Shown: positions 52,029-61,476, counted from the stretch's first letter. The stretch: 64,000 nt of DNA from Rubrivivax sp. (GCA_016719535.1 JADJYX010000029.1:22315-86314); one strand, 5' to 3'. A program made the numbers and translations. The notes: generated by a model from the sequence alone, not told the origin.

Positions 52029-52655
52029 ATGGCTGACGAAGTCGTATGGAGCGGGGGCAAGCTGGTGCATGCCAAGGTGACCGACAAGGTCAACGCCAAG
52101 ATCGAGAAAGGCGCATTGACGGTGGCGCATGCCCTGGTGCTTCACCAGACCGGCGCGGCAACGGCTGCCTCGTCGTTCAGCAGCTACGACAAGGGCGAGA
52201 ACGGTGCGCACTTCCTGATCGACACCGACGGCACCCTGTACCAGACCGCCCGCATCGACCAGAAGTGCTGGCATGTCGGCAAGGTGCGCAGCCGGTGCAT
52301 GGAGATGAAGAGCTGCACGCCGGAGGAGTTGAAGGTCGCCAACGCGATCCTCTTCAAGAAGGGCGAGTCCTACAACGTGCGCATCGACAACCTCTACCAG
52401 CACGAGGCCGCGAAGTCATACCCTGATCGCTTCCCGCTGAACGAAGACTCGCTCGGCATCGAGATCGTGGGCAGCTTCGATGCCAAGGCGCAGACCTACG
52501 CGGCGGTCACGAAGGATCAGAACGAGGCGCTGACCTGGCTGGTGGACGTGCTGACGGTCAAGCTCGCGCTGGGTTCGGGCGACGTCTTCACCCACGGCGC
52601 GATCGGCTACAAGCAACCGACCGAAGCCTCGACGGCGCAATGGACCAAGCCGTGA
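52029..52655 (+). CDS. N-acetylmuramoyl-L-alanine amidase-like protein (possible secreted effector)
   Basis: The 208-residue protein resembles the Amidase_2/PGRP zinc amidases that cut the MurNAc-L-Ala bond of peptidoglycan: LTVAHALVLHQTGAA (first zinc His), GAHFLIDTDGTLYQTARID, CWHVGK, NEDSLGIEIVGSF and VFTHGAIGYKQ (later zinc His). There is no signal peptide. ATG 52029 follows AGGAGGG. The next gene overlaps it by one base and encodes a lipoprotein. An enzyme without export signal, coupled to a periplasmic lipoprotein, is the layout of type VI secretion amidase effectors with immunity proteins; this is inference. Confidence 0.82.
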   Translation: MADEVVWSGGKLVHAKVTDKVNAKIEKGALTVAHALVLHQTGAATAASSFSSYDKGENGAHFLIDTDGTLYQTARIDQKCWHVGKVRSRCMEMKSCTPEELKVANAILFKKGESYNVRIDNLYQHEAAKSYPDRFPLNEDSLGIEIVGSFDAKAQTYAAVTKDQNEALTWLVDVLTVKLALGSGDVFTHGAIGYKQPTEASTAQWTKP

Positions 52656-53059
52656 TGAACGGGCTGTGCCCGCCCGTTTGCCTGGCGCTGCTGCTGGCCG
52701 CCAGCGGTTGTGCAAACCCGCCGCCGACGCCCCACATGAGCGACCATCAGGTCACGGCCCGGGGCTACGACTCTGGCGGCGAGTTCTGCAGCGACTTCAG
52801 GCTGACGCCGTCGCAGGCAAGGGTTTTCTTCGAACGCGCCCGGCCGGTATCGGCCGCGGAGTTGCACGACCGCTTCAATCACCTGCCCTGCTGGGTACGC
52901 GGCAGCGTCCGCGTCGGTCAGGACGTGCTGGCATGGGAGGTGCGGGCCGGCGGCACCGCCAGACTGATCTCGTCCGATGGCAACGTGCGGTTGCTGGCCT
53001 GCTCAACCTGCAACGACCTGCTGCGCGGCAACGAGGAGCCCCCGCTCCCGCGGCGCTGA
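52655..53059 (+). CDS. Small lipoprotein, possible immunity protein to the amidase
   Basis: The 134-residue product starts with a short lipoprotein signal (LCPPVCLALLLAASGC) with the lipobox LAASGC, so it should be anchored to a periplasm-facing membrane surface. The mature part has five further cysteines (FCSDF, LPCWV, LLACSTCND), which may form disulfides. I do not recognise a family. Its ATG shares one base with the amidase stop, so the two are translationally coupled. The protein would sit where peptidoglycan amidase activity would need to be blocked. Confidence 0.7.
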   Translation: MNGLCPPVCLALLLAASGCANPPPTPHMSDHQVTARGYDSGGEFCSDFRLTPSQARVFFERARPVSAAELHDRFNHLPCWVRGSVRVGQDVLAWEVRAGGTARLISSDGNVRLLACSTCNDLLRGNEEPPLPRR

Positions 53060-53149
53060 GCCCCCTGCCCGCTGCCGACCAGTCGACCGGGCGATCGGCG
53101 AGCTGAAACGCGCGCTGCTGCGATCCGCAGCTTTCGCTCAGCGCTCGGC

Positions 53150-54022
53150 TCAGCCCTGCTGCAGCGCGCGGATGCGGTCCTCGATCGGCGGGTGGCTGCT
53201 GAACAGCGCCATCAGCCCGCTGGGGCGGCTGCTGATGCCCATCGTGGCCACGGCCTGCGGCAGCTGGCCGGGGTCCATGCCGCCCAGGCGGGCCAGGGCG
53301 TTGATCATCGGCTGCTTGCGGCCCATCAGGTCGGCGGCACCCTTGTCGGCGCGGTATTCACGCTGACGCGAGAACCAGGCGACGATGATCGAGGCCAGTA
53401 CGCCGAGCACGATGTCGAGCACGATGGTCGTCACGTAGTAGCCGATGCCGACGCCGTCGCGGTCGTTCTTCAGGATCACGCGGTCGACGAAATAGCCGAT
53501 CACGCGCGACAGGAAGACGACGAAGGTATTCATCACGCCCTGGATCAGCGTCATCGTCACCATGTCGCCGTTGGCCACGTGCGCCACCTCGTGGCCGATG
53601 ACGGCCTCGACCTCTTCGCGGTTCATGCTCTGCAGCAGCCCGGTGGAGACGGCGACCAGCGCCGAATTCTTGAAGGCGCCGGTGGCGAAGGCATTGGGCT
53701 CGCCGTCGTAGATGGCAACCTCGGGCATGCCGATGCCGGCCTTCTGCGCGAAGCCCTGCACCGTGCCGACGATCCAGCGGTGCGTCGGGTCGGGCGAGTC
53801 GTTGATGATCTGCGCCTTGGTGCTCCACTTGGCCATCGGCTTGCTGATCAGCAGCGAGATGATGGCGCCGCCAAAGCCCATGATCAGCGCGAAGCCGAGC
53901 AGCTGGCCGAGGTTCAGGCCCTGCGCGGTGATGAAGCGGTTCAGCCCGAGCAGGTGCACCGCGAGGCCCAGCACCAGCATCACGGCCAGGTTGGTCACGA
54001 GGAACAGGACGATGCGCTTCAT
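53150..54022 (-). CDS. htpX: Membrane zinc metalloprotease HtpX
   Basis: HtpX degrades damaged membrane proteins in the inner membrane. The 290-residue protein has two N-terminal helices (IVLFLVTNLAVMLVLGLAV; LLGFALIMGFGGAIISLLI), IYDGEPNAFATGAFKNSALV, the zinc-binding motif VIGHEVAHVANGD, two further helices, and the third-ligand region EYRADKGAADLMG. The end SSHPPIEDRIRALQ is diagnostic. Length and motifs are complete. Confidence 0.96.
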   Translation of the reverse strand: MKRIVLFLVTNLAVMLVLGLAVHLLGLNRFITAQGLNLGQLLGFALIMGFGGAIISLLISKPMAKWSTKAQIINDSPDPTHRWIVGTVQGFAQKAGIGMPEVAIYDGEPNAFATGAFKNSALVAVSTGLLQSMNREEVEAVIGHEVAHVANGDMVTMTLIQGVMNTFVVFLSRVIGYFVDRVILKNDRDGVGIGYYVTTIVLDIVLGVLASIIVAWFSRQREYRADKGAADLMGRKQPMINALARLGGMDPGQLPQAVATMGISSRPSGLMALFSSHPPIEDRIRALQQG

Positions 54023-54092
54023 GGCAAGGCGCCCGACTTCACGGGCGGCAAGAGTCTTGGACAGGCGCGATCTTAGGGTGACGGCCCCGGTT

Positions 54093-54827
54093 TCAAGGGC
54101 CGGCACCCCCTGCACCCGCGGGCCGAAGGGCTTTGGGCGGCCGGAAGACGGCCGCGTCGGCATAGAAGGCGGCATCCTGCGGCGCCGGCCACCAGCCCGG
54201 AATGCCGGCCAGCGGCAGCGGGTGCCAGGGCTTGCGCCGCCAGTCGGCGGCACTGGCCTCGACCGGGTCGTCCAGCCAGACATGCGCGGTGAGCGCCTTG
54301 CGGGGCGCGGTGGCCAGCTTTTCCAGCAGCGCATGGCCGACGACGACCAGCTCGGCGCCGGCCCAGGCGGCCGCGTGGTCGAGAAACAGCGCGCGCCAGT
54401 CGCGCGATCGCAGCGCTGCCTGCAACCCGGCCGGGGCCCGCAGCCAGGCGCCGTTCTCGTCGAACAGTGTCAGCGCATCGCGCAGCGGGCCGCGGCGCGC
54501 ACCCACACCCTGCGCGGCGATGGCCTGCGCATGCAGCGCGTTCAGCCGCCGCTTCAGCGCCGCCTGCACGAGCCAGACCAGGCCGTTGAAGAGGTCGTGC
54601 AGGTTGTCGCGCGTCGGCACCTGGCCGCTGCGGGCGATGAAGGCCTCGTAGGCCTGCCCCGGCGGCAGCGCGGCCTGCGGCACGAAGTGCACGCTCGCAT
54701 CCTCGGCATTCAGCGCCTCGGCCACCGTGACGCCGGCCTGCACCCGGGCCAGTACGCGCCTGCCCACTTCGCGGTAAGGCGCCAGCGCCGGGTGCCGCCA
54801 GTCGACCGGCGGCCACGCGGGATCCAC
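54093..54827 (-). CDS. DUF3025-family protein
   Basis: GTG 54827 gives 244 residues. Segments such as VHFVPQAALPPGQAYEAFI, TRDNLHDLFNGLVWL, ALTLFDENGAWL and AHVWLDDP match the conserved pattern of the DUF3025 family of proteobacteria, whose function is unknown. It starts three bases after the pyrC stop and is probably co-transcribed with pyrC. The C-terminal tail is Pro/Ala/Gly-rich. Confidence 0.8.
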   Translation of the reverse strand: MDPAWPPVDWRHPALAPYREVGRRVLARVQAGVTVAEALNAEDASVHFVPQAALPPGQAYEAFIARSGQVPTRDNLHDLFNGLVWLVQAALKRRLNALHAQAIAAQGVGARRGPLRDALTLFDENGAWLRAPAGLQAALRSRDWRALFLDHAAAWAGAELVVVGHALLEKLATAPRKALTAHVWLDDPVEASAADWRRKPWHPLPLAGIPGWWPAPQDAAFYADAAVFRPPKALRPAGAGGAGP

Positions 54828-54829
54828 GC

Positions 54830-55876
54830 TCAGGCCGGCTGCAGCCGCCAGTTCAGCGTCTCGCCGGCGCGCAGCGGCTTGAGGGTGGCGTCGCCGAAAG
54901 GCAGCGTCTCGGGCAGCGACCAGGGTTCGCGCTTCAGCGTCACCGTGCCGGTGTTGCGCGGCAGGCCGTAGAAAGCCGGGCCATGGTGGCTGGCGAAGGC
55001 TTCGAGCTTGTCCAGCGCATCGGCGGCCTCGAAGGCCTCGGCGTAGAGCTCCAGCGCCGCCGGCGCGGTGAAGCAGCCGGCACCGCAGACGCTCTGCTCC
55101 TTCAGCGCCGCGGCGTGCGGCGCGCTGTCGGTGCCGAGGAAGAATTTCGGGCTGCCCGAGATGGCCGCCGCCACCAGCGCCTGGCGATGCACCTCGCGCT
55201 TGAGCACCGGCAGGCAGTAGTAGTGCGGCCGCAGCCCGCCGATGAAGAGCGCGTTGCGGTTGTAGAGCAGGTGGTGCGCGGTGAGCGTGGCCGCGGTGTG
55301 GGCATCGGCCCCAGCCACGTACTGCGCCGCCTCCTGCGTGGTGATGTGCTCGAACACCACCTTCAGCCCGGGGAAGTCGCGCCGCAGCGGCGCCATCACG
55401 CGGTCGATGAAGACCGCCTCGCGGTCGAAGAGGTCGACCTCCGGGTCAGTCACCTCGCCGTGCACCAGCAGCAGCAGGCCCTCGCGCTGCATGGCTTCCA
55501 GCGTGGGATAGGTCTTGCGGATGTCGGTCACGCCGGCATCGCTGTTGGTGGTGGCGCCGGCCGGGTAGAGCTTGAGCGCGACGATGCCCGCCGCCCGGGC
55601 ACGCCGGATCTCGTCGGGCGTGGTGGTGTCGGTCAGGTACAGCGTCATCAGCGGCGTGAAGCCGGCCCCGGCCGGCAATGCGGCGACGATGCGCTCGCGG
55701 TAGCCCAGCGCCTGCGCGGTGGTGGTCACCGGCGGCTTCAGGTTGGGCATCACGATGGCACGCCCGAACTGCGCGGCGGTGAAGGGCAGCACCGCAGCCA
55801 GCGCGGCGCCGTCGCGCAGGTGCAGGTGCCAGTCGTCGGGGCGGGTGAGGGTCAGCGTGGCTGGGGGCGTGCTCAT
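54830..55876 (-). CDS. pyrC: Dihydroorotase PyrC
   Basis: PyrC closes carbamoyl aspartate to dihydroorotate, the third step of pyrimidine synthesis. The 348-residue protein (class II, short type) shows the metal-binding DDWHLHLRDG near residue 15, NLKPPVTTTAQA, the carboxylated Lys in VALKLYPAGATTNSD, LLLVHGEVTD, VFEHITTQEA and the metal Asp in FFLGTDSAPHA. All expected ligands are present. Confidence 0.96.
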   Translation of the reverse strand: MSTPPATLTLTRPDDWHLHLRDGAALAAVLPFTAAQFGRAIVMPNLKPPVTTTAQALGYRERIVAALPAGAGFTPLMTLYLTDTTTPDEIRRARAAGIVALKLYPAGATTNSDAGVTDIRKTYPTLEAMQREGLLLLVHGEVTDPEVDLFDREAVFIDRVMAPLRRDFPGLKVVFEHITTQEAAQYVAGADAHTAATLTAHHLLYNRNALFIGGLRPHYYCLPVLKREVHRQALVAAAISGSPKFFLGTDSAPHAAALKEQSVCGAGCFTAPAALELYAEAFEAADALDKLEAFASHHGPAFYGLPRNTGTVTLKREPWSLPETLPFGDATLKPLRAGETLNWRLQPA

Positions 55877-55916
55877 GCGAGCAATTGTCCCATCCGCACG
55901 CCGGTGAACGACGAGG

Positions 55917-56831
55917 CTATCGACGCGCCAGGAAGTCCCACAGCGCCGCCGCCTGCGGCTTGGTATGGCGTGCCGCCTCGGGCTTTTCGCGGTAGATGCG
56001 CACGTCCATCGTCAGCTGCCAGCGGCCGGGCGCGGCGGCATGCACCAGGCGGCGGCCCTTGAGCTCCTTGCGCACCGAACTGCTGGGCAGGAAGGCCAGG
56101 CCATGGCCTTCGAGCGCCATCGCCTTCAGGCCCTCGGCCATGTCGGTCTCGTAGACGGTGTCGAGCTGCGGCGGCGCGTCGGCCTGCTTGAGGATCACCT
56201 CGACCAGCCGCGCCATGTAGGCGCCGGGCGCATAGCTGAGAAAGGGCACGCGCGCGCCGGGCACAGCGGGCAGGCGCAGCAGCGGCTGGCCGTCGGGGCC
56301 GGGCCTGGCATAGGGCGCCAGGCTCTCGTCACCCAGGCTCAGCATCTCGTAGCGGTCGGGGCTGAGCTGCAGCGGCTGGCTGGGGTGGTGGTAGGCGATC
56401 AGCAGGTCGCAGCCGCCCTCGGTCAGCCGCAGCACCGCGTCGTGCACGTTGAAGGCATTGAGCCGGCTGCGGAGGGCGCCGAACTGCGGCCGCAGCCCGG
56501 TGAGCCAGTGCGGGAAGAAGGTGAAGGCCAGCGTGTGCGGCACCGCAAATTCGATCATGTCCTGGCCTGCCACCTGGTGGCTGCGCATCAGGTTGCGCGT
56601 GGCCTGCAGTGCGCCCACGATCTCCAGCGCCTGGCCGTGGAAGGTCTCGCCCGCGGGGGTGAGCCGCGTCGGGTAGGACGAACGGTCGACGAGGTCGATG
56701 CCGGTCCAGGCCTCCAGCGCCTGGATGCGGCGGCTGAAGGCCGGCTGCGTGACATGGCGCAGCTGCGCCGCGCGCGAGAAGCTGCGCGTCTCGGCGAGCG
56801 CGATGAAGTCCTCGAGCCACTTGGTTTCCAT
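55917..56831 (-). CDS. LysR-family transcriptional regulator
   Basis: The 304-residue protein has the N-terminal winged helix (METKWLEDFIALAETRSF, FSRAAQLRHVTQPAFSRRIQ, RLTPAGETF) and a LysR substrate-binding domain (EFAVPHTLAFTFFPHWL, LIAYHHPSQPLQLSP, ALEGHGLAFLPSSSV). The MSxKWLxDFxxLAETRSF start is common to a subgroup of betaproteobacterial LysR regulators. No obvious target lies beside it; it is followed by pyrC in the same direction and preceded by the HEPN gene. Confidence 0.93.
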   Translation of the reverse strand: METKWLEDFIALAETRSFSRAAQLRHVTQPAFSRRIQALEAWTGIDLVDRSSYPTRLTPAGETFHGQALEIVGALQATRNLMRSHQVAGQDMIEFAVPHTLAFTFFPHWLTGLRPQFGALRSRLNAFNVHDAVLRLTEGGCDLLIAYHHPSQPLQLSPDRYEMLSLGDESLAPYARPGPDGQPLLRLPAVPGARVPFLSYAPGAYMARLVEVILKQADAPPQLDTVYETDMAEGLKAMALEGHGLAFLPSSSVRKELKGRRLVHAAAPGRWQLTMDVRIYREKPEAARHTKPQAAALWDFLARR

Positions 56832-56843
56832 CGCCGGCGCGAC

Positions 56844-57302
56844 TCAACGGATCTGCTGCGACCAGGCGAGCGCTCGATCCACCGCATGAAGCAGGGCTGG
56901 CGACGAGCGCTGCACTTCCGCATAGAGCGCCGGCAGATCCTCGTCTTCATACTCGTGCGCGATCAGGTTGCGCAGCTCCCGGACGCGCATGAGTTGTCCG
57001 TCCGAATCCGACCAGCCGCGCTTTTCGGCCCTGCGGATGCGGTCGATCAGACTTCCCGGCGCCTCGAGTTCGAGTTCGTCGGCCAGTCGCATGATGCGTT
57101 GCGTCAACAGGTCCGAGAGCCGCGCGAAGCGACTGGCCATCGACTCCAGGCGTTCGAGCTCGTCCGGAGCCCAGGGACCGGGGCCGAGCGCTTGGCATCG
57201 GCCCAAGGACCAGCGCAGGTGGTCGGCCGCCTGCTGCGCGCGCGCGGACTCGCCCTGCAGCATGGCACGCAGCTCGACACGCCGATCCGACACGCTGCTC
57301 AC
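56844..57302 (-). CDS. HEPN-domain toxin of a HEPN/MNT pair
   Basis: GTG 57302 overlaps the MNT stop (GTGA) and gives 152 residues. The helical protein carries RELRNLIAHEYED near residue 112, the Rx4H motif of HEPN ribonuclease toxins. HEPN/MNT (type VII) systems pair such a toxin with a small nucleotidyltransferase that AMPylates and silences it. The gene order here, MNT first and HEPN second with a four-base overlap, fits. RNase activity is inferred, not shown. Confidence 0.82.
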   Translation of the reverse strand: MSSVSDRRVELRAMLQGESARAQQAADHLRWSLGRCQALGPGPWAPDELERLESMASRFARLSDLLTQRIMRLADELELEAPGSLIDRIRRAEKRGWSDSDGQLMRVRELRNLIAHEYEDEDLPALYAEVQRSSPALLHAVDRALAWSQQIR

Positions 57303-57580
57303 AGCCGGACGCCCTGCGCCTTGGCCACCCTCACGAAGGGGCGCGACTCGTCGCGCGCGATCGTCAGATCGATGCGCTGCTCGCCCAGCGCCTGGTGCAT
57401 CCGCGCCAGAACGTCGAGCTTGTCGCGCAGACCCATTCGGCTGGACAGCACCAGCAGGTCGATGTCGCCGCCGCGGGCGTCGTCGCGCACGCGCGAGCCG
57501 TGCAGCCAGACCTCGGCGTCCGGGTCGACTGCGGCCACGGCCTGGAGCAGGACGCGGCGCTCGTTGTCGGTCAGTCGCAT
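57299..57580 (-). CDS. MNT-type nucleotidyltransferase antitoxin
   Basis: The 93-residue protein has the minimal nucleotidyltransferase motif LHGSRVRDDARGGDIDLLV (GS, ten residues, DxD) near residue 27, which binds metal and nucleotide. In HEPN/MNT systems this protein adds AMP groups to a tyrosine of the toxin. The HEPN sequence contains a Tyr in HEYED beside its active site that could be the target. Length and layout are normal. Confidence 0.83.
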   Translation of the reverse strand: MRLTDNERRVLLQAVAAVDPDAEVWLHGSRVRDDARGGDIDLLVLSSRMGLRDKLDVLARMHQALGEQRIDLTIARDESRPFVRVAKAQGVRL

Positions 57581-57612
57581 GCAGGCATGTTAGGCGGGCC
57601 GTCGAGCAGTGT

Positions 57613-59440
57613 CTATGCGGGTGCGGGATCGGCGGTGCCGGTGGGCTCGCCACTCTGCTGCAGCCGCCACATCTCGGCATAACGCCCGCCGCGCGCCAGC
57701 AGCTCGGCATGGGGGCCGCACTCGACCACGCGGCCCTGGTCCATCACCACGATCTGGTGCGCGTCGACCACGGTCGACAGCCGGTGCGCGATGACGAGCG
57801 CCGTCTTGCCCTCGGAGACGCTGCGCAGCTCGGCCTGGATGGCACGTTCGTTGGCCGAGTCCAGCGCCGAGGTGGCCTCGTCGAAGATCAGCACCGGCGG
57901 GTTTTTCAGCAGCGTGCGCGCGATCGCCACGCGCTGCTTCTCGCCGCCGCTGAGCTTGAGTCCGCGCTCGCCGACCATGGTGTCGTAGCCCTTGGGCGTG
58001 GCGGCGATGAAGTCGTGGATGTGCGCGGCGCGGGCGGCGGCCTCGACCTCGGCGCGCGCGGCGCCGGGGCGGCCGTAGGCGATGTTGTATTCGACGGTGT
58101 CGTTGAACAGCACCGTGTCCTGCGGCACGATGCCGATGGCCTGGCGCAGGCTGGCCTGGGTGACGGCGCGGATGTCCTGGCCGTCGATGGTCACCCGCCC
58201 GCCGCCCACGTCGTAGAAGCGGTACAGCAGCCGCGCCAGCGTGCTCTTGCCGGCGCCAGAGGGGCCGACCACGGCCACCGTCTTGCCCGCCGGGATCTCG
58301 AAGCTGACGTCGTGCAGGATGGGGCGGCTGGCGTCGTAGGCAAAGCTCACGTGCTCGAAACGCACCACGCCCTCGCTCACCTGCAGCGGCGGCGCGCCGG
58401 GCGCATCGGCCACCTCGCGCTCGCGTTCGAGCAGCGTGAACATCTTGTCGAGGTCGGTCAGGCTCTGCTTGATCTCGCGGTAGATCACGCCCAGGAAGTT
58501 GAGCGGGATGTAGAGCTGGATCATGAAGGCATTGACCATCACCAGGTCACCCAGCGTCATGCGGCCGTCGACCACGCCCTGCGTGGCGCGCCACAGCATG
58601 GCCACCAGCGCGGTGGCGATGATCAGCTGCTGGCCGGTATTGAGCAGCGACAGCGTGCTCTGGCTCTTCAGGCTGGCGCGGCGCAGCTGCTCCAGGTTCT
58701 CGTCGTAGCGACGCGCCTCGAAGTCCTCGTTGTTGAAGTACTTGACGGTCTCGTAGTTCAGCAGCGCGTCGATGGCGCGCGAATGCGCCGTCGAGTCGAG
58801 CTCGTTCATCTGCTTGCGGAACTGCGTGCGCCATTCGGTCATCACCACCGTGTAGCTGATATAGACCACCACGCGATGACGGTGATGCCGGCAAACCAGG
58901 CGTCGAACTTGACGGCCAGCACCGTCAGCACCATCGTGACCTCGATCAGCGTGGGCAGGATGCTGTAGAGCGAATAGCTGATCAGCGAGTGCACCGCGCG
59001 CGTGCCGCGCGCTCGATGTCGCGCGTCATGCCGCCGGTCTGACGCTCGAGGTGAAAGCGCAGCGACAGCGCGTGCAGGTGGCGGAAGACCTGCAGGCTGA
59101 TGATGCGCGCCGTGCCTTCGGTGGCCTTGGCGAAGATCAGCTCGCGCAGTTCGGTGAACAGCGTCGTCGACAGCCGCAGCGCGCCATAGGCGACGATCAG
59201 TCCCACCGGCACCACCAGCAGCGACACCGCGCTGCCGGGCTGGATGGCCAGGCCATCGACCAGCTCCTTCAGCAGCAGCGGCACGCCCACGTTGGCCATC
59301 TTGGCCGCCAGCAGAAACGCCAGCGCAATGCCCACCCGCCAGCGGTAGCGCCACAGGTAGGGCAGCAGCTTGCGCAGCGTGGCCCAGTCGGATCGGCCGG
59401 CGGCACCGGGCTGGCCTTGCGCCGGTTGCGGCAGGGCCAT
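57613..59440 (-). CDS. ATM1/HMT1-type ABC exporter (two frame breaks)
   Basis: An exporter with fused membrane and ATPase domains. From ATG 59440 the membrane domain starts LLPYLWRYRWRVGIALAFLL and runs to TGGMTRDIER. A two-base surplus in a CG repeat near 59000 shifts the frame; TRAVHSLISYSLYSILPTLI continues it. Near 58868 one base is missing, and VVYISYTVVMTEWRTQFRKQ resumes. The ATPase has Walker A GPSGAGKST, signature LSGGEKQRVAIARTL, Walker B LIFDEATSALD and the His of IAHRLST. The NYETVKYFNNEDFE segment is typical of the mitochondrial ATM1-like group, which exports thiol or glutathione compounds. Full activity would need both breaks to be errors. Confidence 0.85.
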
Positions 59441-59492
59441 CGTGCTTCGTCTCATGAAAGAATGCTTCGCAGGACTTCTGGAGGTGGCGCCG

Positions 59493-59924
59493 ATGGCAAC
59501 CGATTCAACCCCGGTCGCAACGACCCTGGCCGTACCCGCCAGTTTGCCCGACGGCGCCGAACTGGTGATGCGCGTGATGCCCATGCCGGCCGACGTCAAT
59601 GCCAACGGCGACGTCTTCGGCGGCTGGATCATGGCGCAAGTCGACGTGGCCGGTGCGGTGCTGCCGATGCGCGTGGCGCGCGGGCGCATCGCCACCGTGG
59701 CCGTCAACCAGTTCACCTTCAAGCAGCCGGTGTCGATCGGCGACCTGCTGAGCTTCTACGCCGCCGTCACGCGCGTGGGACGAACGTCGATCACCGTGCA
59801 TGTCGAGGTCTGGGCCGAGCGCAATCCCGCCAATCCGCAGCTGGTCAAGGTGACCGAGGCCAATCTGACCTACGTGGCCATCGATGGTCAGGGGCAGCCG
59901 CGCGCGGTCGGGCAAGGGGGGTGA
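59493..59924 (+). CDS. Acyl-CoA thioesterase (YciA-like hotdog)
   Basis: The 143-residue hotdog-fold protein has MRVMPMPADVNANGDVFGGWIMAQVD with the catalytic Asp and Gly-rich loop near residue 40, followed by VAVNQFTFKQPVSIGDLLSFYA and VHVEVWAERN. YciA/BFIT proteins hydrolyse acyl-CoA to free acid and CoA. ATG 59493 follows GGAGG. It diverges from the ABC exporter with a 52-base gap. Confidence 0.9.
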   Translation: MATDSTPVATTLAVPASLPDGAELVMRVMPMPADVNANGDVFGGWIMAQVDVAGAVLPMRVARGRIATVAVNQFTFKQPVSIGDLLSFYAAVTRVGRTSITVHVEVWAERNPANPQLVKVTEANLTYVAIDGQGQPRAVGQGG

Positions 59925-60297
59925 CCGCGGCAGGCTGCGCCGCATGGCGCCTCTGCGCGATGGGGCAGCACCCTTGTCGCGCTCGGAGCGCGGACGCAGG
60001 TCGTTGACGATCACCCGCCGATCGTCGTGGCGGAACGTCTCTTGAACGCTCTGGACGAGTGACTCGGCGTCCACGGCTTTGCACGGTGCCGGGCAGGCTC
60101 CAGCGCGAGCGTCTGCTTTCGTGTGGGTGGCATCCGTGCGCCGTCGCCGGAGGATCGGTGCACTTCGAACGGACTTGCGCGCGATCAAAACGCGGTGGAG
60201 ATCGGCGTAAGAAGCTCATCGCCTGCAACGCTGCAATTCAGCTTTGACCGGGTGTCTGCGGGTGTCTCGATGCGTGGCGAGCTGGTTGCGTCACGAC
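59925..60297. other. Intergenic region without a recognised gene
   Basis: About 373 bases between the thioesterase and the LuxR-type gene. Open frames on both strands here lack conserved sequence and run into the neighbours. The final ~120 bases are AT-richer and probably hold the promoter of the LuxR-type gene, but no clear boxes were found. Confidence 0.5.
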
Positions 60298-61476
60298 ATG
60301 TCGCGCATGCACCTCACGTCATTCGAGGCGACGGACGCACTGGTCGCGGATATCTACCGCGCCGCAACCGCCGAAGTGCCATGGGGCGTTCCGCTGGGGA
60401 GGTTGCGCGCGCACTTCGATGCTTGGGGCGTGCACCTGCATGGCGTGGACCTGGCCACAGGCCGGGTTGCCTTCAGCTTCGAAGCGGGCGGATTCCCCGC
60501 CGAAGGGGTGCTGGCGTACATCCGCGAGTACCACCGCATCGATCCGCTCGCCGCGCTGGTCGCGCGGCTGGAACCGGGTGATTGGATCAGCTGTCACCAT
60601 CACTTCGACGAGCGCTACGTCGGGAGCGACCGCTTCTACCAGGACTTTCTCATCCCCTGCGGCGGGCGCTACATCGCCGGCGCGAAGGTCTACGAAGACG
60701 CTGAAGTCATCGCGATCCTCGGCATCCACCGCGGGCGTGGTACGCAACCGTTGGACGAGGCACAGATGGACGTTTGCAGGCGCGTGGGCCGGCATGTGTG
60801 CACGGCGCTGGGCATCTGGCGGCGACAGGTCCGGGCGCTCGAAGAGCGCCTGCTCGGCAACGCCGTGCTTGACCAGTTGCCGCATCCGTTGATGCTGATC
60901 GACGAGCAGCAGCAACTGCACCACGCGAACGCAGCCGCCCGGCGCCTGTTGCAGGACCACGATCAGCTGCGCCTGCGCGATGGCGCGCTGAGGATCGTCT
61001 CACCCCAGGCACAGCATGAGTTGCTGCTCACGCTTCGCCGGCTGCGCATCGGCGGTGCGCAGGCGGCCCGCGACGTCGCGCTTGGCGCCGCGATGCAGGC
61101 GATCGTTCGACTGGGCGCGCCGCACTGCGCACACGCCGTGGCCCTGGTGCTCACCCGGCTGCACCCCAACACGACGATGGGCGCCTTCGGCCCGTGCGAC
61201 CTGGCGATGGTGCTGGTCTACGAGCTTCACCATCACGCTCCGATCGACCGCGTCCTGGCAGCGGCGATCTACGGCTTCACGCCGGCCGAGGCGGCGGTTG
61301 CCGTGGCGGTCGCCCAGGGGCGCACCCCCGCCGACATCGCGGCCCGGCACGGCGTGGCGCGATCAACGGTCCGAGCACAGCTCAACTCGGTGTTTGCCAA
61401 GATGGGCGTGTCGCGGCAGGCCGAGCTCGCGGCGGCGCTCGCGGGCTTGCCACCGGCCATTGAATCGACCGCTTAG
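60298..61476 (+). CDS. LuxR-family transcriptional regulator
   Basis: ATG 60298 gives 392 residues; starts 18 codons earlier or three later are possible. The N-terminal ~290 residues include a PAS-like part (AVLDQLPHPLMLIDEQQQLHHAN near residue 196). The C-terminus is a LuxR/GerE-type helix-turn-helix (FTPAEAAVAVAVAQGRTPADIAARHGVARSTVRAQLNSVF). The signal sensed is unknown. The gene is followed, after a hairpin, by the surface protein gene in the same direction, which it might control. Confidence 0.88.
   Translation: MSRMHLTSFEATDALVADIYRAATAEVPWGVPLGRLRAHFDAWGVHLHGVDLATGRVAFSFEAGGFPAEGVLAYIREYHRIDPLAALVARLEPGDWISCHHHFDERYVGSDRFYQDFLIPCGGRYIAGAKVYEDAEVIAILGIHRGRGTQPLDEAQMDVCRRVGRHVCTALGIWRRQVRALEERLLGNAVLDQLPHPLMLIDEQQQLHHANAAARRLLQDHDQLRLRDGALRIVSPQAQHELLLTLRRLRIGGAQAARDVALGAAMQAIVRLGAPHCAHAVALVLTRLHPNTTMGAFGPCDLAMVLVYELHHHAPIDRVLAAAIYGFTPAEAAVAVAVAQGRTPADIAARHGVARSTVRAQLNSVFAKMGVSRQAELAAALAGLPPAIESTA

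Noticed and set aside
59505..60188. Minus-strand frame covering the gap before the LuxR-type gene
   Set aside because: Half of it is antisense to the thioesterase gene, and the remainder shows no recognisable family.
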